Source: RYN-230 sp963837335
GTDB taxonomy: Bacteria > Actinomycetota > Actinomycetes > Streptosporangiales > Streptosporangiaceae
Direction of reading: 5' to 3'
NCBI GenBank assembly: GCA_963837335.1
Contig: CAWINS010000002.1
Location: forward strand, 1-64,000
Length of the DNA: 64,000 bases
This document shows positions 8,241 to 18,973 of the stretch, piece after piece. Position 1 is the first letter of the stretch; each line of letters starts with the position of its first letter. The notes beneath the pieces were generated by a model that was not told the origin of the DNA, ran no database searches, and saw only the letters and a list, made by a program, of their open reading frames with translations. The translations under genes were made by a program, and so were the position numbers.

Positions 8241-8834
8241 GTGAGCCGTGCACCGCAGAGACGTGGGTACCGGGGGGCGGGACGCTGGGCGTGGCGGCCT
8301 GTCCGGGCTGGTGCCGCCGTCTTGACCGCGCTTACCCTGGTCAGCGGGTGCGGCCTGGTCGGCGGCGCGACGACCATCTCGGCGGACGTCCCGAACCAGA
8401 TGACCGTGACCAGCCAGGCGTTCAACCCGCACCAGTTCCCGTCCGCGTACACCTGTCACGGCCCCGGGCACAGTCCGTCGCTGCACTGGTCCGGTGCGCC
8501 GCAGGGGACCAAATCACTCGCCCTTCTCGTCGATGATGCCTCAGCCCCGATCCGGCCCTATATCTACTGGATCATGTTTGATATCGGCTCGCAGACAACG
8601 GGCATCCAGGCCGGTCAGGTTCCGCCGGGTGCACGGCAGGCCGACAACAGCAAAGGAACGGACCGATATAACCCGCCCTGCCCGGTGAATGGGCGGCACA
8701 CCTACCGGTTTACTGTCTACGCCCTTAGTAGGACACTCTCGCTGCCGAACGGCGTGGCCATGAAAACCGCCTGGAACGACATAGCACAAGCGGCCATCGC
8801 CCGCGGAAGGCTGCAGACAACCGCCAGTCCGTAA
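8241..8834 (+). CDS. PEBP/YbhB-family lipoprotein
   Basis: 197-residue secreted lipoprotein with a phosphatidylethanolamine-binding (Raf kinase inhibitor-like, YbhB/YbcL) domain. The N-terminus is basic (SRAPQRRGYRGAGRW), then hydrophobic AVLTALTLVSGC with the lipobox Cys near residue 34. The PEBP domain covers about residues 50-192, with SPSLHWSGAP, LLVDDASAP, and a GGR-like NGRHTYRFTVYAL core. YbhB proteins are often annotated as kinase inhibitors, but bacterial roles are poorly known; ligand binding at the outer membrane face is my inference. The GTG at 8241 is favoured over 8193 because a -10 box sits directly before it and it gives a normal signal peptide. Confidence 0.85.
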   Translation: MSRAPQRRGYRGAGRWAWRPVRAGAAVLTALTLVSGCGLVGGATTISADVPNQMTVTSQAFNPHQFPSAYTCHGPGHSPSLHWSGAPQGTKSLALLVDDASAPIRPYIYWIMFDIGSQTTGIQAGQVPPGARQADNSKGTDRYNPPCPVNGRHTYRFTVYALSRTLSLPNGVAMKTAWNDIAQAAIARGRLQTTASP

Positions 8835-9036
8835 TCGTCCGATGACAATGGGTAAACGGACTTGGCAAAAAAATCCCTAAACGCATGACACCGCCCAAAC
8901 AGTCCGCCAGACTGACTGACCAGTAGCTCAGCCTTGGATGGATTCGAGGCGCTAGCGATACAGGGGAAGGCCCGCGTGATGGCCGCGTTGGCCTCGCTGG
9001 CGCCGCCCATACGGTCATGGCTTGTTGGGTGGTGCA

Positions 9037-10788
9037 ATGGTTCTGCTCGTGATCGGCCTCGTCGCCGTTATCATCGCGGTCGTGGTCGGGATTATCCTGA
9101 CCAGACGTCGCAGCGATGATGATGACGAGCCAGGCGGGCGGCAAAACGTCCGGGACCGGCTCGGCAGCCGGGGCCGCGATGGCCGTTTGCGCACCGACCC
9201 GCGGATGGCCCGCAAACCCGCTCCCCGCGGGCCTGCGCCGTCCCGGCGGCCCGCAGGCGAGCCACGGGGTTACGGCGGCCCGGACCGGGGTTATGAGCCA
9301 GCGGGTTTCGACCAGTCGCGAGGCTACGAGCCATCGCCACGTGGCTATGGCGAGAGTGCCCCCCGCAGCCGGGACGACCAGCGCACCGAGCGCATTCCGG
9401 CGGCCCGCCGCAGCGGGCGTTACCAGGACACGCCCGAGCCCGCCACGCCGGTCGGCGCCCGGGCATCGCGGGCCGCTACCGCGCCGCGCCGCGGCGCGGT
9501 AGGAACAGATACCGGGCCCAGGGACGCGCTCTACGACACCGGGCCCTCGGCCGCGGACCTCACGGCCACGACCATCAGCGCCGACCCGGACCTGGCCGAC
9601 TCTGACGTGTTCCCCCGGGTGCGCGCGGAAATCCCGGAGACCGAGGCCAAGCGGCCGAAGAACCAGTCCAAGGGGCGCGGGCGGGCGTCGCGGGGCCGGC
9701 ACGACGACGATGACGATGACTGGCCGAGCACGGAGTGGGACAAGCTCTCCGACGAGCAGTACTGGGCGGAACTGTCCGCCGACAAGCCGCTCGCGACCAC
9801 GGCCCGCGCTGCCCAGCCCAGCGCTCCCGCCCCGGCGGCCACTCCCGCCAAACCATCCCGCACCACCACCCCGCCTGCGGCGTCCGGGCGCGCCGCATCC
9901 CGGCCCCAGCCAGCACCGGACGCCGGGCCCGAGGTCCCGGCCCGCCGCCGCCAGCCTGCCGACCGTCCCGGGCGGACGGGCAGCCGTCAGGGCACGCCCC
10001 GGCGGACGGATGGCGCGGACACCGACCCTGGGCGCCCCGGTCTGGCCGAGCGGCCCGCGGCCGCGGCGTCCACGGAGCGGTTGCCTGCCCGCCGCCGGCC
10101 CGCCGGCGAGACGGCCCCGGCTGCCCCGCCGGCCCCGGCACCGTACCTGCCCGCCGCCCCCGAGCCTGCGGCGGCCCGGGTCGATGACGACCCGCTGACT
10201 AGCCCGCACTTCGCACGGGGCGCGGGCGGGGCGGACGACAGCCGGTCCTACCGGACCCCCCGGCGCAACCCTGGCCCGCGGCAGGACCATTCGGGCGGCC
10301 AGGCCTACCCGAGTGCGCCGAACGGCTACCCCAGTGCGCCGAACGGGTACCCAAGTGCGGCCGAGGCGTACCCGGCCTCCTCCGGCGGCTACCCGGCCAC
10401 CGGGCGGAGCGCCACCGGTCCGGCCACCAACCCGGGTGGGCCCGCCCGCGGCCGCGGGCAGGCCCGCGGCCGGGACAGCTACGCCGGCCAGGCCCGCGAC
10501 AGCCTGGCTGGGGGTGATGGCAGCGACCGGCGGTATACCGACCCGTCCGGCGGCTATGAGTCCTACCCAGGGACGCCCGATGGCGGCCGGGGCTACCCGG
10601 CGCCCAGCGGCAGGCACGGCTATCCGGCCGGCCAGGCTGATCGCACCGATCCGGGCACGTCCCGCACCGACCTGGGCGGGCCGCGCACCGACCCCGGCTC
10701 ATCACGGACCGGCCCGGGTCCGCGGACCGACCCGGGCCCGCGGACCAGCCCGCTAATCGCCAGGCGGCTGCCGCCAGGATCCCGCTAA
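9037..10788 (+). CDS. Membrane-anchored Pro/Gly/Tyr-rich protein, N-terminal part (frameshifted)
   Basis: One N-terminal membrane helix (MVLLVIGLVAVIIAVVVGII, residues 1-20) followed by a basic stop-transfer (TRRRSDDDDE) and then more than 550 residues of low-complexity sequence rich in Pro, Gly, Arg, Ala and Tyr. Short repeats include YPSAPNG (three near-copies around codons 430-450) and RTDPG (six copies near the end). There is a short ordered-looking acidic patch DDDDDDWPSTEWDKLSDEQYWAEL near residue 230. ATG 9037 has a GGTGG site. The frame ends at 10788, yet the same style of sequence continues at once in the +1 frame to 11413, so this looks like one gene of about 791 residues with an extra base. 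Family not recognised; a disordered surface or scaffold protein is a guess. Confidence 0.6.
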   Translation: MVLLVIGLVAVIIAVVVGIILTRRRSDDDDEPGGRQNVRDRLGSRGRDGRLRTDPRMARKPAPRGPAPSRRPAGEPRGYGGPDRGYEPAGFDQSRGYEPSPRGYGESAPRSRDDQRTERIPAARRSGRYQDTPEPATPVGARASRAATAPRRGAVGTDTGPRDALYDTGPSAADLTATTISADPDLADSDVFPRVRAEIPETEAKRPKNQSKGRGRASRGRHDDDDDDWPSTEWDKLSDEQYWAELSADKPLATTARAAQPSAPAPAATPAKPSRTTTPPAASGRAASRPQPAPDAGPEVPARRRQPADRPGRTGSRQGTPRRTDGADTDPGRPGLAERPAAAASTERLPARRRPAGETAPAAPPAPAPYLPAAPEPAAARVDDDPLTSPHFARGAGGADDSRSYRTPRRNPGPRQDHSGGQAYPSAPNGYPSAPNGYPSAAEAYPASSGGYPATGRSATGPATNPGGPARGRGQARGRDSYAGQARDSLAGGDGSDRRYTDPSGGYESYPGTPDGGRGYPAPSGRHGYPAGQADRTDPGTSRTDLGGPRTDPGSSRTGPGPRTDPGPRTSPLIARRLPPGSR

Positions 10789-10797
10789 TCGCCAGGC
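10749..10797. repeat. 17-bp direct repeat at the frameshift point
   Basis: CCCGCTAATCGCCAGGC occurs at 10749-10765 and again at 10781-10797, 32 bp apart. The TAA inside the second copy stops the upstream frame, and the TAA in the first copy stops the downstream frame, so the two copies bracket the interval in which the frame change must occur. Confidence 0.75.
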
Positions 10798-11413
10798 CCC
10801 GGCGAGCCAGCCGGGCCAGGCCGCCAGCACGGGCTATCCGGCCAGCCCGGCCGCCCCGGCACCGGGCTGGGGCAGTGACCGGAGCGCCGCCGCCGAGACG
10901 CCCTCGTCGCAGGCGGGCCTGGGCAACCCATACGGCAGCTACGTGGACACGACCCCGCCGGCCGCGACGCCCACCCCGGCACCGGCACCGGCCGCGCGCA
11001 CGGCGCCCACCCCCCCGCCCGCATCCCCGTATCCGCCCGGCCAGCAGGCGGCCGGCGGCAACAGCTACCCGGGGTACACGACCGGCCCGACAGCCGCCTA
11101 CTCAGACCCATACGGACCGGGTCACGGCAGCGGGCCCGGCGGCTACCCGGCCAATGGCCAGCCGCCGGCCGCCGACAGCCGGGCTGAGCAGGGCACGACG
11201 TGGTACTCAGCCCCGCCTGCGGCGGCGCCGCAGGCCCCGGGGGGCGCCTACCCGTACCAGGATGCCACCTACCCGGCCGCCGCCGACTACCCGAACCAGG
11301 GTGGCTACCCCGGCACCCCGGAAACCAGGGATGACAGCCGCTACCGGAGCGGGCACACTGATGACCCATACCGCCCTGACGGGTATAGCGGCTATCACTC
11401 TCGTCAGGGTTGA
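10757..11413 (+). pseudogene. C-terminal continuation of the Pro/Gly/Tyr-rich membrane protein
   Basis: This frame opens right after a TAA at 10754-10756 and carries the same composition as the frame ending at 10788: STGYPASPAAPAPGWG, then GLGNPYGSYVDTTPP, then YPGYTTGPTAAYSDPYGPG, ending in DGYSGYHSRQG. No start codon with a ribosome site exists near its beginning; the first candidate is GTG 10943, in mid-repeat. Joining it to the upstream frame by removing one base gives a single reading frame. Either the gene is broken or the sequence has an extra base between 10757 and 10788. Confidence 0.6.
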
Positions 11414-11466
11414 CAAACCCACCCCGCGCGCCGCGACAATGTGCCGACCGACGCTAGGCAGGGGAG

Positions 11467-11757
11467 ATGCTGGACGGAACCCGGGATCACGCACGCAGTT
11501 ACCATTTGCACCGGTTGGCCACGGCCCTGGATACCAAGGGGCTGCACGCATCGGTGAAGACCACGTACCCGGCCGCGCTGCACATCTTCATCCCGGGGGC
11601 GACCATGCTCGCGGAGAGCATCGACTGCACTCCCGGCACCGACGGTAAGGGCCGCCTCCGCTGGTACTACCGCTGGTCCTGGGGAGAACTGCTGCATGAC
11701 GCGGAGGATCCTTCCGCCGCCGCCGCGAAGATCGCTGAGGTGCTGTCCTCACGGTGA
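11467..11757 (+). CDS. Small conserved-looking hypothetical protein
   Basis: 96 residues, start ATG at 11467 with a GGGGAG ribosome site. The sequence is soluble and well balanced (RDHARSYHLHRLATAL, then TYPAALHIFIPGATMLAES, then RLRWYYRWSWGELLHD), quite unlike the low-complexity protein before it, so it is a real gene. A short alpha-beta fold ending in a helix (PSAAAAKIAEVLSSR) is suggested. I do not recognise the family and see no catalytic motif. It is convergent with the Maf-GNAT gene, 14 bp away. Confidence 0.75.
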   Translation: MLDGTRDHARSYHLHRLATALDTKGLHASVKTTYPAALHIFIPGATMLAESIDCTPGTDGKGRLRWYYRWSWGELLHDAEDPSAAAAKIAEVLSSR

Positions 11758-11771
11758 GCACCGGTCACGGT

Positions 11772-12860
11772 TCACCGTGGGCCGCCGTACTCCAGCTCGA
11801 TCGCGTGCCGGAAGGTGATCTCGCCGCCGGTTTGCCCGGGTAGCCAGGGCTTGACCTTTCTCACCTCATCGGCGAAATCGCGGTGCAGCGCCACGATGTC
11901 CATGCCGCGGCGCTGGTAGAAGCCGATCGCGCGGACGTTGTCATTCCCGGTGGTCAGCCACAGGCGCTGCCCGTCCTGCCGGGCCCGTTGCCGCGCCCCG
12001 GCCAGCAGGGCGGTGCCGATCCCCCGGCCCTCAGCCAGGCTGTTCAGGGTCACTACCTCCAGGCCCCGCTCGTCCGCCCGGTAGGTCAGGGCACCGAGCC
12101 GCGCGCCACCCGGCTCCTCCTGCGCGACCAGGCCGGGCAGCGCCGCCACGTCATGCGCCCCGGTCAGGGTGACGACCGGCAGGCCCCAGGCCGCGGTTAC
12201 CACCTCGGCCAGCCAGTCCCGGTCCCCGCCGGTGAGGTCGCGGACCAGTGGCCCGGCCGGGCGTGGCCACAGGCTGGTGACCGCCACCCCGGCCGCCGCG
12301 AGCATCCGGCGCAGCAACGGCAGGGACAGGCCTATCACCGTGCCCCAGTCACCGTCGATGCTCTCGACGAACGGGGCACCCAGGCCATCGAGGCTGAACG
12401 CGCCGGCCATCCGGCCCGGCTCGCCCGTGGCCACGTAGTCCGCGATCTCCTGCTCCCCCGGCGCCCCGAAGCGCACCAGGGTGCTGGCGGCCGCGACGGT
12501 GCGCTGCCCCGACCGCGTATCGATCAGGCAGTGCCCGGTGTGCAGCGTGCCGTGCCGTCCGGACATCCGCCGCCAGAGCGCCGCGGCCGCCTGCGCTGAG
12601 GCGGGCTTGCCCAGCGCCGCCCCGTCCAGGTCGAGCAGGGAATCGCAGCCCAGCACCAGCGCGTCCGGGTGCCGCCCGGCCACGGCTGACGCCTTCCGCT
12701 CCGCCAGCGCGCACACGGCGCTGGCCGTGTCGAGGGCCGCGTCGAAGCTCTCGTCCACGCCGCTCACGTCAACCACCGGGGCGAACCCGGCGTCACGGAG
12801 CAGTCGCCGCCGGGCCGGCGAACTGGACGCCAGCACCAAGCTGGGAGTTCTCGTCGTCAT
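11772..12860 (-). CDS. Maf nucleotide pyrophosphatase fused to a GNAT acetyltransferase
   Basis: 362-residue fusion. Residues about 1-200 are a Maf/YhdE domain: LVLASSSPARRRLLRDAG, the catalytic Asp region VLGCDSLLDLDGAALGKP, and the TGEPGRMAGAFSLDGLG segment. Maf enzymes hydrolyse non-canonical or canonical NTPs and are tied to septum arrest. Residues about 205-362 are a GNAT domain with VRDLTGGDRDWLAEVV, the acetyl-CoA loop EGRGIGTALLAGARQ and NVRAIGFYQRRGM. Maf proteins normally stop at about 200 residues, so the acetyltransferase is an addition with unknown acceptor. ATG 12860 is placed directly before the Maf core. ATG 12887 is an in-frame alternative. The gene is divergent from a membrane glycosyltransferase. 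Confidence 0.87.
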   Translation of the reverse strand: MTTRTPSLVLASSSPARRRLLRDAGFAPVVDVSGVDESFDAALDTASAVCALAERKASAVAGRHPDALVLGCDSLLDLDGAALGKPASAQAAAALWRRMSGRHGTLHTGHCLIDTRSGQRTVAAASTLVRFGAPGEQEIADYVATGEPGRMAGAFSLDGLGAPFVESIDGDWGTVIGLSLPLLRRMLAAAGVAVTSLWPRPAGPLVRDLTGGDRDWLAEVVTAAWGLPVVTLTGAHDVAALPGLVAQEEPGGARLGALTYRADERGLEVVTLNSLAEGRGIGTALLAGARQRARQDGQRLWLTTGNDNVRAIGFYQRRGMDIVALHRDFADEVRKVKPWLPGQTGGEITFRHAIELEYGGPR

Positions 12861-12923
12861 GAGGCCAGGATTGCGCAAAGACCCCATCAATATCCTGGCA
12901 ATGACCGCTCGCTTGACCCTACG

Positions 12924-14513
12924 GTGCTTACCGTGGGTGAGCTCCCAACTACAGCTTTAGCGGTACCCGTGGCCGGCTCGTCCGCGGCCGCGCCCCGGCC
13001 GGCCCTCCCGCGCGGCACCGGTCATCCCGGGACGGGTCATCCGGCTGCGGGACGGCGCCCCGCGCCGGGGTCTGCCCGGCTGCCCCGGCGCCTGGACGGC
13101 CGGCGGTGGTGGGCCCCGGCCTGCGCCACGATGGTCACCCTGGCGGTCACGCTGTGGAAGATCCAGGTGCCGTCCTTGTGGCGGGACGAGGCCGCGACCC
13201 AGTCCGCTACCCAGCGTTCCTTCACCGGCCTGATCGCCATGCTCGGCCACGTGGACGTGGTGCACGGCAGCTACTACATGCTGATGTGGCTGGACGTCCG
13301 GCTGGCCGGCCGCAGTGAGCTGGCCCTGCGGCTGCCCTCGGCCCTGGCCATGGCCGCGGCGGCGGCCCTGATCACCGTGACCGGCCGGCGCCTGGTGTCG
13401 GGCCGGGCCGGGCTGGCTGCCGGGCTCACCTTCGCCGCGCTGCCCGCCGTGAGCTGGTTCGCCCAGGACGCTCGGCCGTTCGCGCTGGAGACCGCGGCGG
13501 GCGCCGCCGCCAGTTACTTCCTGGTCCGGCTGGCCGAGGACGGCGGGCGCGGGCGCTGGGCGCGCTGTTACGCGGCCAGCCTGGTGGTCCTGGGCCTCAC
13601 GAACTTGTTCGGCCTGCTGCTCATCCCGGCCCACGCCCTGACCGTGGCCGCCTGGCCGGGCCGGTACTCGAGGCCGGTCCTGGTCCGCCGGTGGTTGCGG
13701 GCGGCCGCCCTGGCCTGCGTGGCGCTCCTTCCGCTGATGGCGGCGGCCTGGGGGCAACGGGACCAGGTGGGGTGGCTGCGGCCACCGGGAGCAGCCGCCG
13801 TCCTGGCCACCGGGCGCCTGGTCGGCTCGGCCGGGCTGCTCCTCGCCGCGGTCGTGCTGACCGGGATGGGGCTGGCCTACGCGGCCCTGGGCCGCCGGGT
13901 CGCGGCCGACTGGCCGGTGCGGCTGCCCGCCCTGTGCCTCCCCTGGCTCCTCGTGCCCCCGCTGATGCTGTTCGTGATGTCCCAGATCCAGCCGGCCTAC
14001 ACGTTCCGCTACATCGTGTTCTGCATGCCCGCGGCGGCCCTGCTGATCGGCACCGGCCTGGCCGCGGCGGGGCGGGTGGCCGGGCCCGCCGGGCTGGCCC
14101 TGATCGTGCTGCTCGCCCTGCCGGCCCAGCTGGGCGAGCGGGGACCGTCCGGCCACGCCGATAACATCCGCCGCCTGGACCAGATCGTCGCCCGGTACGA
14201 GCGGCCCGGTGATGCCGTGCTCTACCCGCAGAGCGGGTCGCGGACGTTCGCGGCCGCCTACCCTTACGGCCTGGTCCGGCTGCACGACGTCATGCTGGGC
14301 GAGTCAGCCGCCCGGTCGGGCACGATCGCCGGCACTGACGCGCGGGCCCCGGTCGTGCGGGCCAGGCTGGGCAGGGTCAGCCGGGTGTGGGTCATCCAGA
14401 GCAACGTGCCGTCGCCCGGGCGGCCCGCCGAACTGCGGGGCCTGGCGTTCCGGCTGGTCCGCACGTGGCAGGTGACCGTCTCCTGGCTGTGCCTGTACAC
14501 CTACCAGGCCTGA
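12924..14513 (+). CDS. Polytopic GT-C-like glycosyltransferase
   Basis: 529 residues with about 11 membrane helices after a 60-residue Pro/Gly-rich cytoplasmic N-terminus. The first periplasmic loop holds VPSLWRDEAATQS, the W-x-DE motif typical of PMT/ArnT-like (GT-C) lipid-linked sugar transferases, in which the Asp is catalytic. QDARPFALETAAG in a later loop matches the second acidic motif seen in actinobacterial mannosyltransferases. The C-terminal soluble part (YERPGDAVLYPQSGSRTF) is the usual periplasmic domain. Transfer of a sugar from a polyprenyl carrier to a protein or lipid is the likely role. GTG 12924 and GTG 12933 are both possible starts; TACGGT at 12920 would make 12933 leaderless. 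Confidence 0.8.
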   Translation: MLTVGELPTTALAVPVAGSSAAAPRPALPRGTGHPGTGHPAAGRRPAPGSARLPRRLDGRRWWAPACATMVTLAVTLWKIQVPSLWRDEAATQSATQRSFTGLIAMLGHVDVVHGSYYMLMWLDVRLAGRSELALRLPSALAMAAAAALITVTGRRLVSGRAGLAAGLTFAALPAVSWFAQDARPFALETAAGAAASYFLVRLAEDGGRGRWARCYAASLVVLGLTNLFGLLLIPAHALTVAAWPGRYSRPVLVRRWLRAAALACVALLPLMAAAWGQRDQVGWLRPPGAAAVLATGRLVGSAGLLLAAVVLTGMGLAYAALGRRVAADWPVRLPALCLPWLLVPPLMLFVMSQIQPAYTFRYIVFCMPAAALLIGTGLAAAGRVAGPAGLALIVLLALPAQLGERGPSGHADNIRRLDQIVARYERPGDAVLYPQSGSRTFAAAYPYGLVRLHDVMLGESAARSGTIAGTDARAPVVRARLGRVSRVWVIQSNVPSPGRPAELRGLAFRLVRTWQVTVSWLCLYTYQA

Positions 14514-14515
14514 TC

Positions 14516-14704
14516 TCAGCCCGGGGCCCGCTCAGACCCGGGAGCCGGCCCGGCCGCGGATGATTCGGCCAGCCGGGCGTGCAGCCGCTCCCTGACCTCC
14601 TCCGGCGTGTAGGCCCGGCGCCGCCGCTCGGCCCGGGCGATCACCACCCCGGTGGCAGCCACGCCCGCCAGGCCTGCCAATCCCGCTACTTTCCACCAGC
14701 GCAC
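14516..14704 (-). CDS. Small single-pass membrane protein
   Basis: 62 residues with one N-terminal membrane segment (VAGLAGLAGVAATGVVIA, residues 6-23) followed by a basic RAERRRRAYTPEEVRERLHARL helix and a disordered acidic end. The RAYTPEEVRERLHAR segment is a common tail in small actinobacterial membrane proteins of unknown role. The gene is divergent from the YiiX-like gene with 17 bp between starts, so the two promoters overlap. I cannot assign a function. Confidence 0.6.
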   Translation of the reverse strand: MRWWKVAGLAGLAGVAATGVVIARAERRRRAYTPEEVRERLHARLAESSAAGPAPGSERAPG

Positions 14705-14709
14705 CTGCC

Positions 14710-14715
14710 TAGGCT
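14710..14715 (+). promoter_or_regulatory. -10 box giving a leaderless mRNA
   Basis: TAGGCT at 14710-14715 ends 6 bases before the GTG at 14722, so transcription probably starts at the GTG itself. Confidence 0.45.
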
Positions 14716-14721
14716 ACGACC

Positions 14722-15462
14722 GTGGCGACCACCGCGCGCATCACCCTGGACAAAGCGCTGGAGCAGACCAGGACCGGCGACATATGGCTGTTCCGTGGCC
14801 ACACACTGGCCGACCGGGCCATCCGGGTGGGCACGAACAGCCCGGTCAATCACGTCGGCATGTCCGTGGTCATCGAAGACCTGCCGCCGCTGATGTGGCA
14901 CGCCGAGCTGGGCCGCTCGCTGGAAGACCTCTGGTCAGGAAACCGGCACCGCGGCGTCCAGCTGCACGACCTGCGGGCCGCGGTCCTGGTCTGGACGGGC
15001 CGCTACGGCCAGCATGCGTGGCTGCGCCAGCTGGAGCATCCGCCGCTGCCCGGGATGGAGGACGCGCTGCTGCGCACCATCGCCCGGCTGGACGGCACCC
15101 CGTTCCCCAGCACCGCCCGCCTGGCCAGCCGGTGGCTGCTCGGCCGCCTGCCCGCCCCGCACCGCCCGGGCCACGGCCCAGCCGGCGGACCCGCGGACGG
15201 GCCAGCCGATGAGCCCGGTGACGGACTCGAGGGCCCCGGCCGGGCCCTGGAGACCGCGTACTGCGCGGAGGTCGTGGCGGCCACCTACCAGTCCATGGGC
15301 CTGCTCTCCAGCGAGCGCCAGCCGCAGTGGTATGACCCCGGCCGGTTCTGGAGCGGCGACGAGCTGGAACTGCTGGCCGGGGCGCGGCTGGGCGGCGAGA
15401 TCGCCGTCCAGGTCACCCCCGGACAGCCTGGGCGCAAGTCTCAGTCACTCCGGACGACATGA
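14722..15462 (+). CDS. YiiX-like permuted NlpC/P60 hydrolase
   Basis: 246 residues. The fold signature of the circularly permuted NlpC/P60 (YaeF/YiiX, papain-like) family is visible: GDIWLFRGHTLADRAI near residue 20, the His motif PVNHVGMSVV at about residue 38, and the Cys motif TAYCAEVVAATYQSMG at about residue 180. A Pro/Gly-rich insert (about 148-172, GPAGGPADGPADEPGDG) lies between. Members hydrolyse amide or thioester bonds in peptidoglycan or lipids; the substrate here is unknown. There is no signal peptide, so it acts in the cytoplasm or is tethered by partners. GTG start with an overlapping -10 box. Confidence 0.75.
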   Translation: MATTARITLDKALEQTRTGDIWLFRGHTLADRAIRVGTNSPVNHVGMSVVIEDLPPLMWHAELGRSLEDLWSGNRHRGVQLHDLRAAVLVWTGRYGQHAWLRQLEHPPLPGMEDALLRTIARLDGTPFPSTARLASRWLLGRLPAPHRPGHGPAGGPADGPADEPGDGLEGPGRALETAYCAEVVAATYQSMGLLSSERQPQWYDPGRFWSGDELELLAGARLGGEIAVQVTPGQPGRKSQSLRTT

Positions 15463-15502
15463 GAGTTACACCCATGCCCTCACGCCAGCCGGCGGGGCGC
15501 GG

Positions 15503-17722
<2,220 letters not shown>

Positions 17723-17759
17723 GGGGTACTCCTCACCTGACCCGAGTGAGAATAAACAA

Positions 17760-17795
17760 ACGGCTCCAGCCACCCGGGCGGGTGGCTGGAGCCGT
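17760..17795 (-). terminator. Intrinsic terminator downstream of the DUF6131 gene
   Basis: A perfect 16-bp stem (17760-17775 with 17780-17795) around the 4-base loop GGGC. On the minus strand it is followed by TTTGTTTATT, a true T-tract. This is the best intrinsic terminator in the window and ends transcripts from the small membrane protein gene. Confidence 0.88.
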
Positions 17796-17895
17796 CTGCG
17801 GTGCGGACGGATCGGGCGCGCAGCCCGGCGTTGCCGTCAGCTGCCGGGCCCCTCGCTACCGCCGCGGCGCGGCGGTGGCGAGGCGAGCAGCGCCG

Positions 17896-18051
17896 CTACC
17901 AGTAATGGCGGCGCGGGCCCACGGCGTGACCCAGCGAGCCGAGCAGCAGCAGGATGAGGCCTACTACCAGCACGATGATGCCCAGCGTCCACAGGATCGC
18001 GACCTTGAGCAGGAAGCCGAGCAGGAGCAGGACGATGCCGATAATGATCAT
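17896..18051 (-). CDS. DUF6131-like small hydrophobic protein
   Basis: 51 residues, almost entirely two membrane helices: MIIIGIVLLLLGFLLKVAIL and LGIIVLVVGLILLLLGSLG, ending in a conserved-looking VGPRRHYW tail. This matches the small DUF6131 proteins common in actinobacteria; the function is unknown. The ATG at 18051 with AGGAG 9 bases upstream is clearly the start; the frame extends further upstream to 18138 without support. A dedicated terminator follows. Confidence 0.8.
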   Translation of the reverse strand: MIIIGIVLLLLGFLLKVAILWTLGIIVLVVGLILLLLGSLGHAVGPRRHYW

Positions 18052-18247
18052 GAGAGATCTCCTAAGAGGTGTTATCCGATGAGCTGAGGGCTCTGAGACT
18101 TCGGCCGGCCGCGGCCAGGAGGAGCGACCCCGACGCAATAACGGAGTCGGTCAATGACGAGCGGCGGCGTTCCGGACAACCGCGGGAGTCTCGGCGGTTC
18201 CGTGACGGCAATGCCATTATGCCGCACATAGGGTGGGTTGCAAATCT

Positions 18248-18955
18248 TCATGGGCGGCCTGCCGCGTTCCGGACAACATCCGCAGAGACGGCCGCGAGTT
18301 TGCGGCGTTGTGACCTGGCTTGCGCACGGAGCTGCTCGTATGCCTCGTGCGCGGACAGGCCCTGCTGGCCGATCAGCACGCCTTTCGCCTGCTCGATAAT
18401 GGCCCGCGAATTCAGCGCCGTCTGCAGCTGGGCGGCCAGCTCGGACTGCTCCTGGCCCTGCATCATGCTGGCGATCATCAGCGCGGCCAGGTCGGTGAAG
18501 GCCAGCAGGGCGAGCTCACCCTCGGGGGACCAGGGGTGCCGGTCCTCCGACAGCACGGCCACCACCCCCACCGCGTCCTGGTTGTACGGCAGCGGGCTGG
18601 CCAGTACCGCACGCACGCCCCGCTGCACGGCCGCGGCGCTGAACAGGGGCCAGCGCGGCTCCTCGGTCAGGTCCTCCGCCCCGATGAGCTGCTTGTCCTC
18701 AAACGCCGAGATGCACGGCCCCTCCCGGTGCCGGATCTGGAGCTCCTCCAGGTGCGCCAGCCGGTCGTCGGACACCGCCACGTTGTGCAGGTGGTGATCG
18801 GCGTCCGCGAGCATGAGCCCGGCCCCGTCGACGTCGAAGATGGCGTGGGTGGAGCGGACGATCTCGTGCATCGCGTCCTCCACCTTCATCTCGCCGAACC
18901 GCAGCCGGCCGAGCTCGGCCAGGGCCGAGCTGACGTCCTGCATATCTACTGCCAT
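18248..18955 (-). CDS. GAF and ANTAR domain regulator
   Basis: 235 residues. A GAF sensor domain covers about residues 15-160 (FDVDGAGLMLADADHHLHNV, then RHREGPCISAFEDKQL and VGVVAVLSEDRHPWSPEGE). An ANTAR RNA-binding domain follows at about 165-225 (LQTALNSRAIIEQAKGVL with the conserved Ala, Gly and aromatic residues). ANTAR proteins bind paired RNA hairpins and prevent termination in their target transcripts; GAF-ANTAR proteins are widespread in actinobacteria. I found no matching paired-hexaloop site nearby. ATG 18955 with AGGAGG. The gene lies 18 bp downstream of the phosphoesterase stop and may be co-transcribed with it. Confidence 0.9.
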   Translation of the reverse strand: MAVDMQDVSSALAELGRLRFGEMKVEDAMHEIVRSTHAIFDVDGAGLMLADADHHLHNVAVSDDRLAHLEELQIRHREGPCISAFEDKQLIGAEDLTEEPRWPLFSAAAVQRGVRAVLASPLPYNQDAVGVVAVLSEDRHPWSPEGELALLAFTDLAALMIASMMQGQEQSELAAQLQTALNSRAIIEQAKGVLIGQQGLSAHEAYEQLRAQARSQRRKLAAVSADVVRNAAGRP

Positions 18956-18973
18956 GGCTGGTCCTCCTGCCGC

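Noticed and set aside
8896..8960. tRNA-like sequence (CCAGTAGCTCAGCC)
   Set aside because: The start resembles a D-arm, but no acceptor stem, anticodon arm or T-arm can be drawn.
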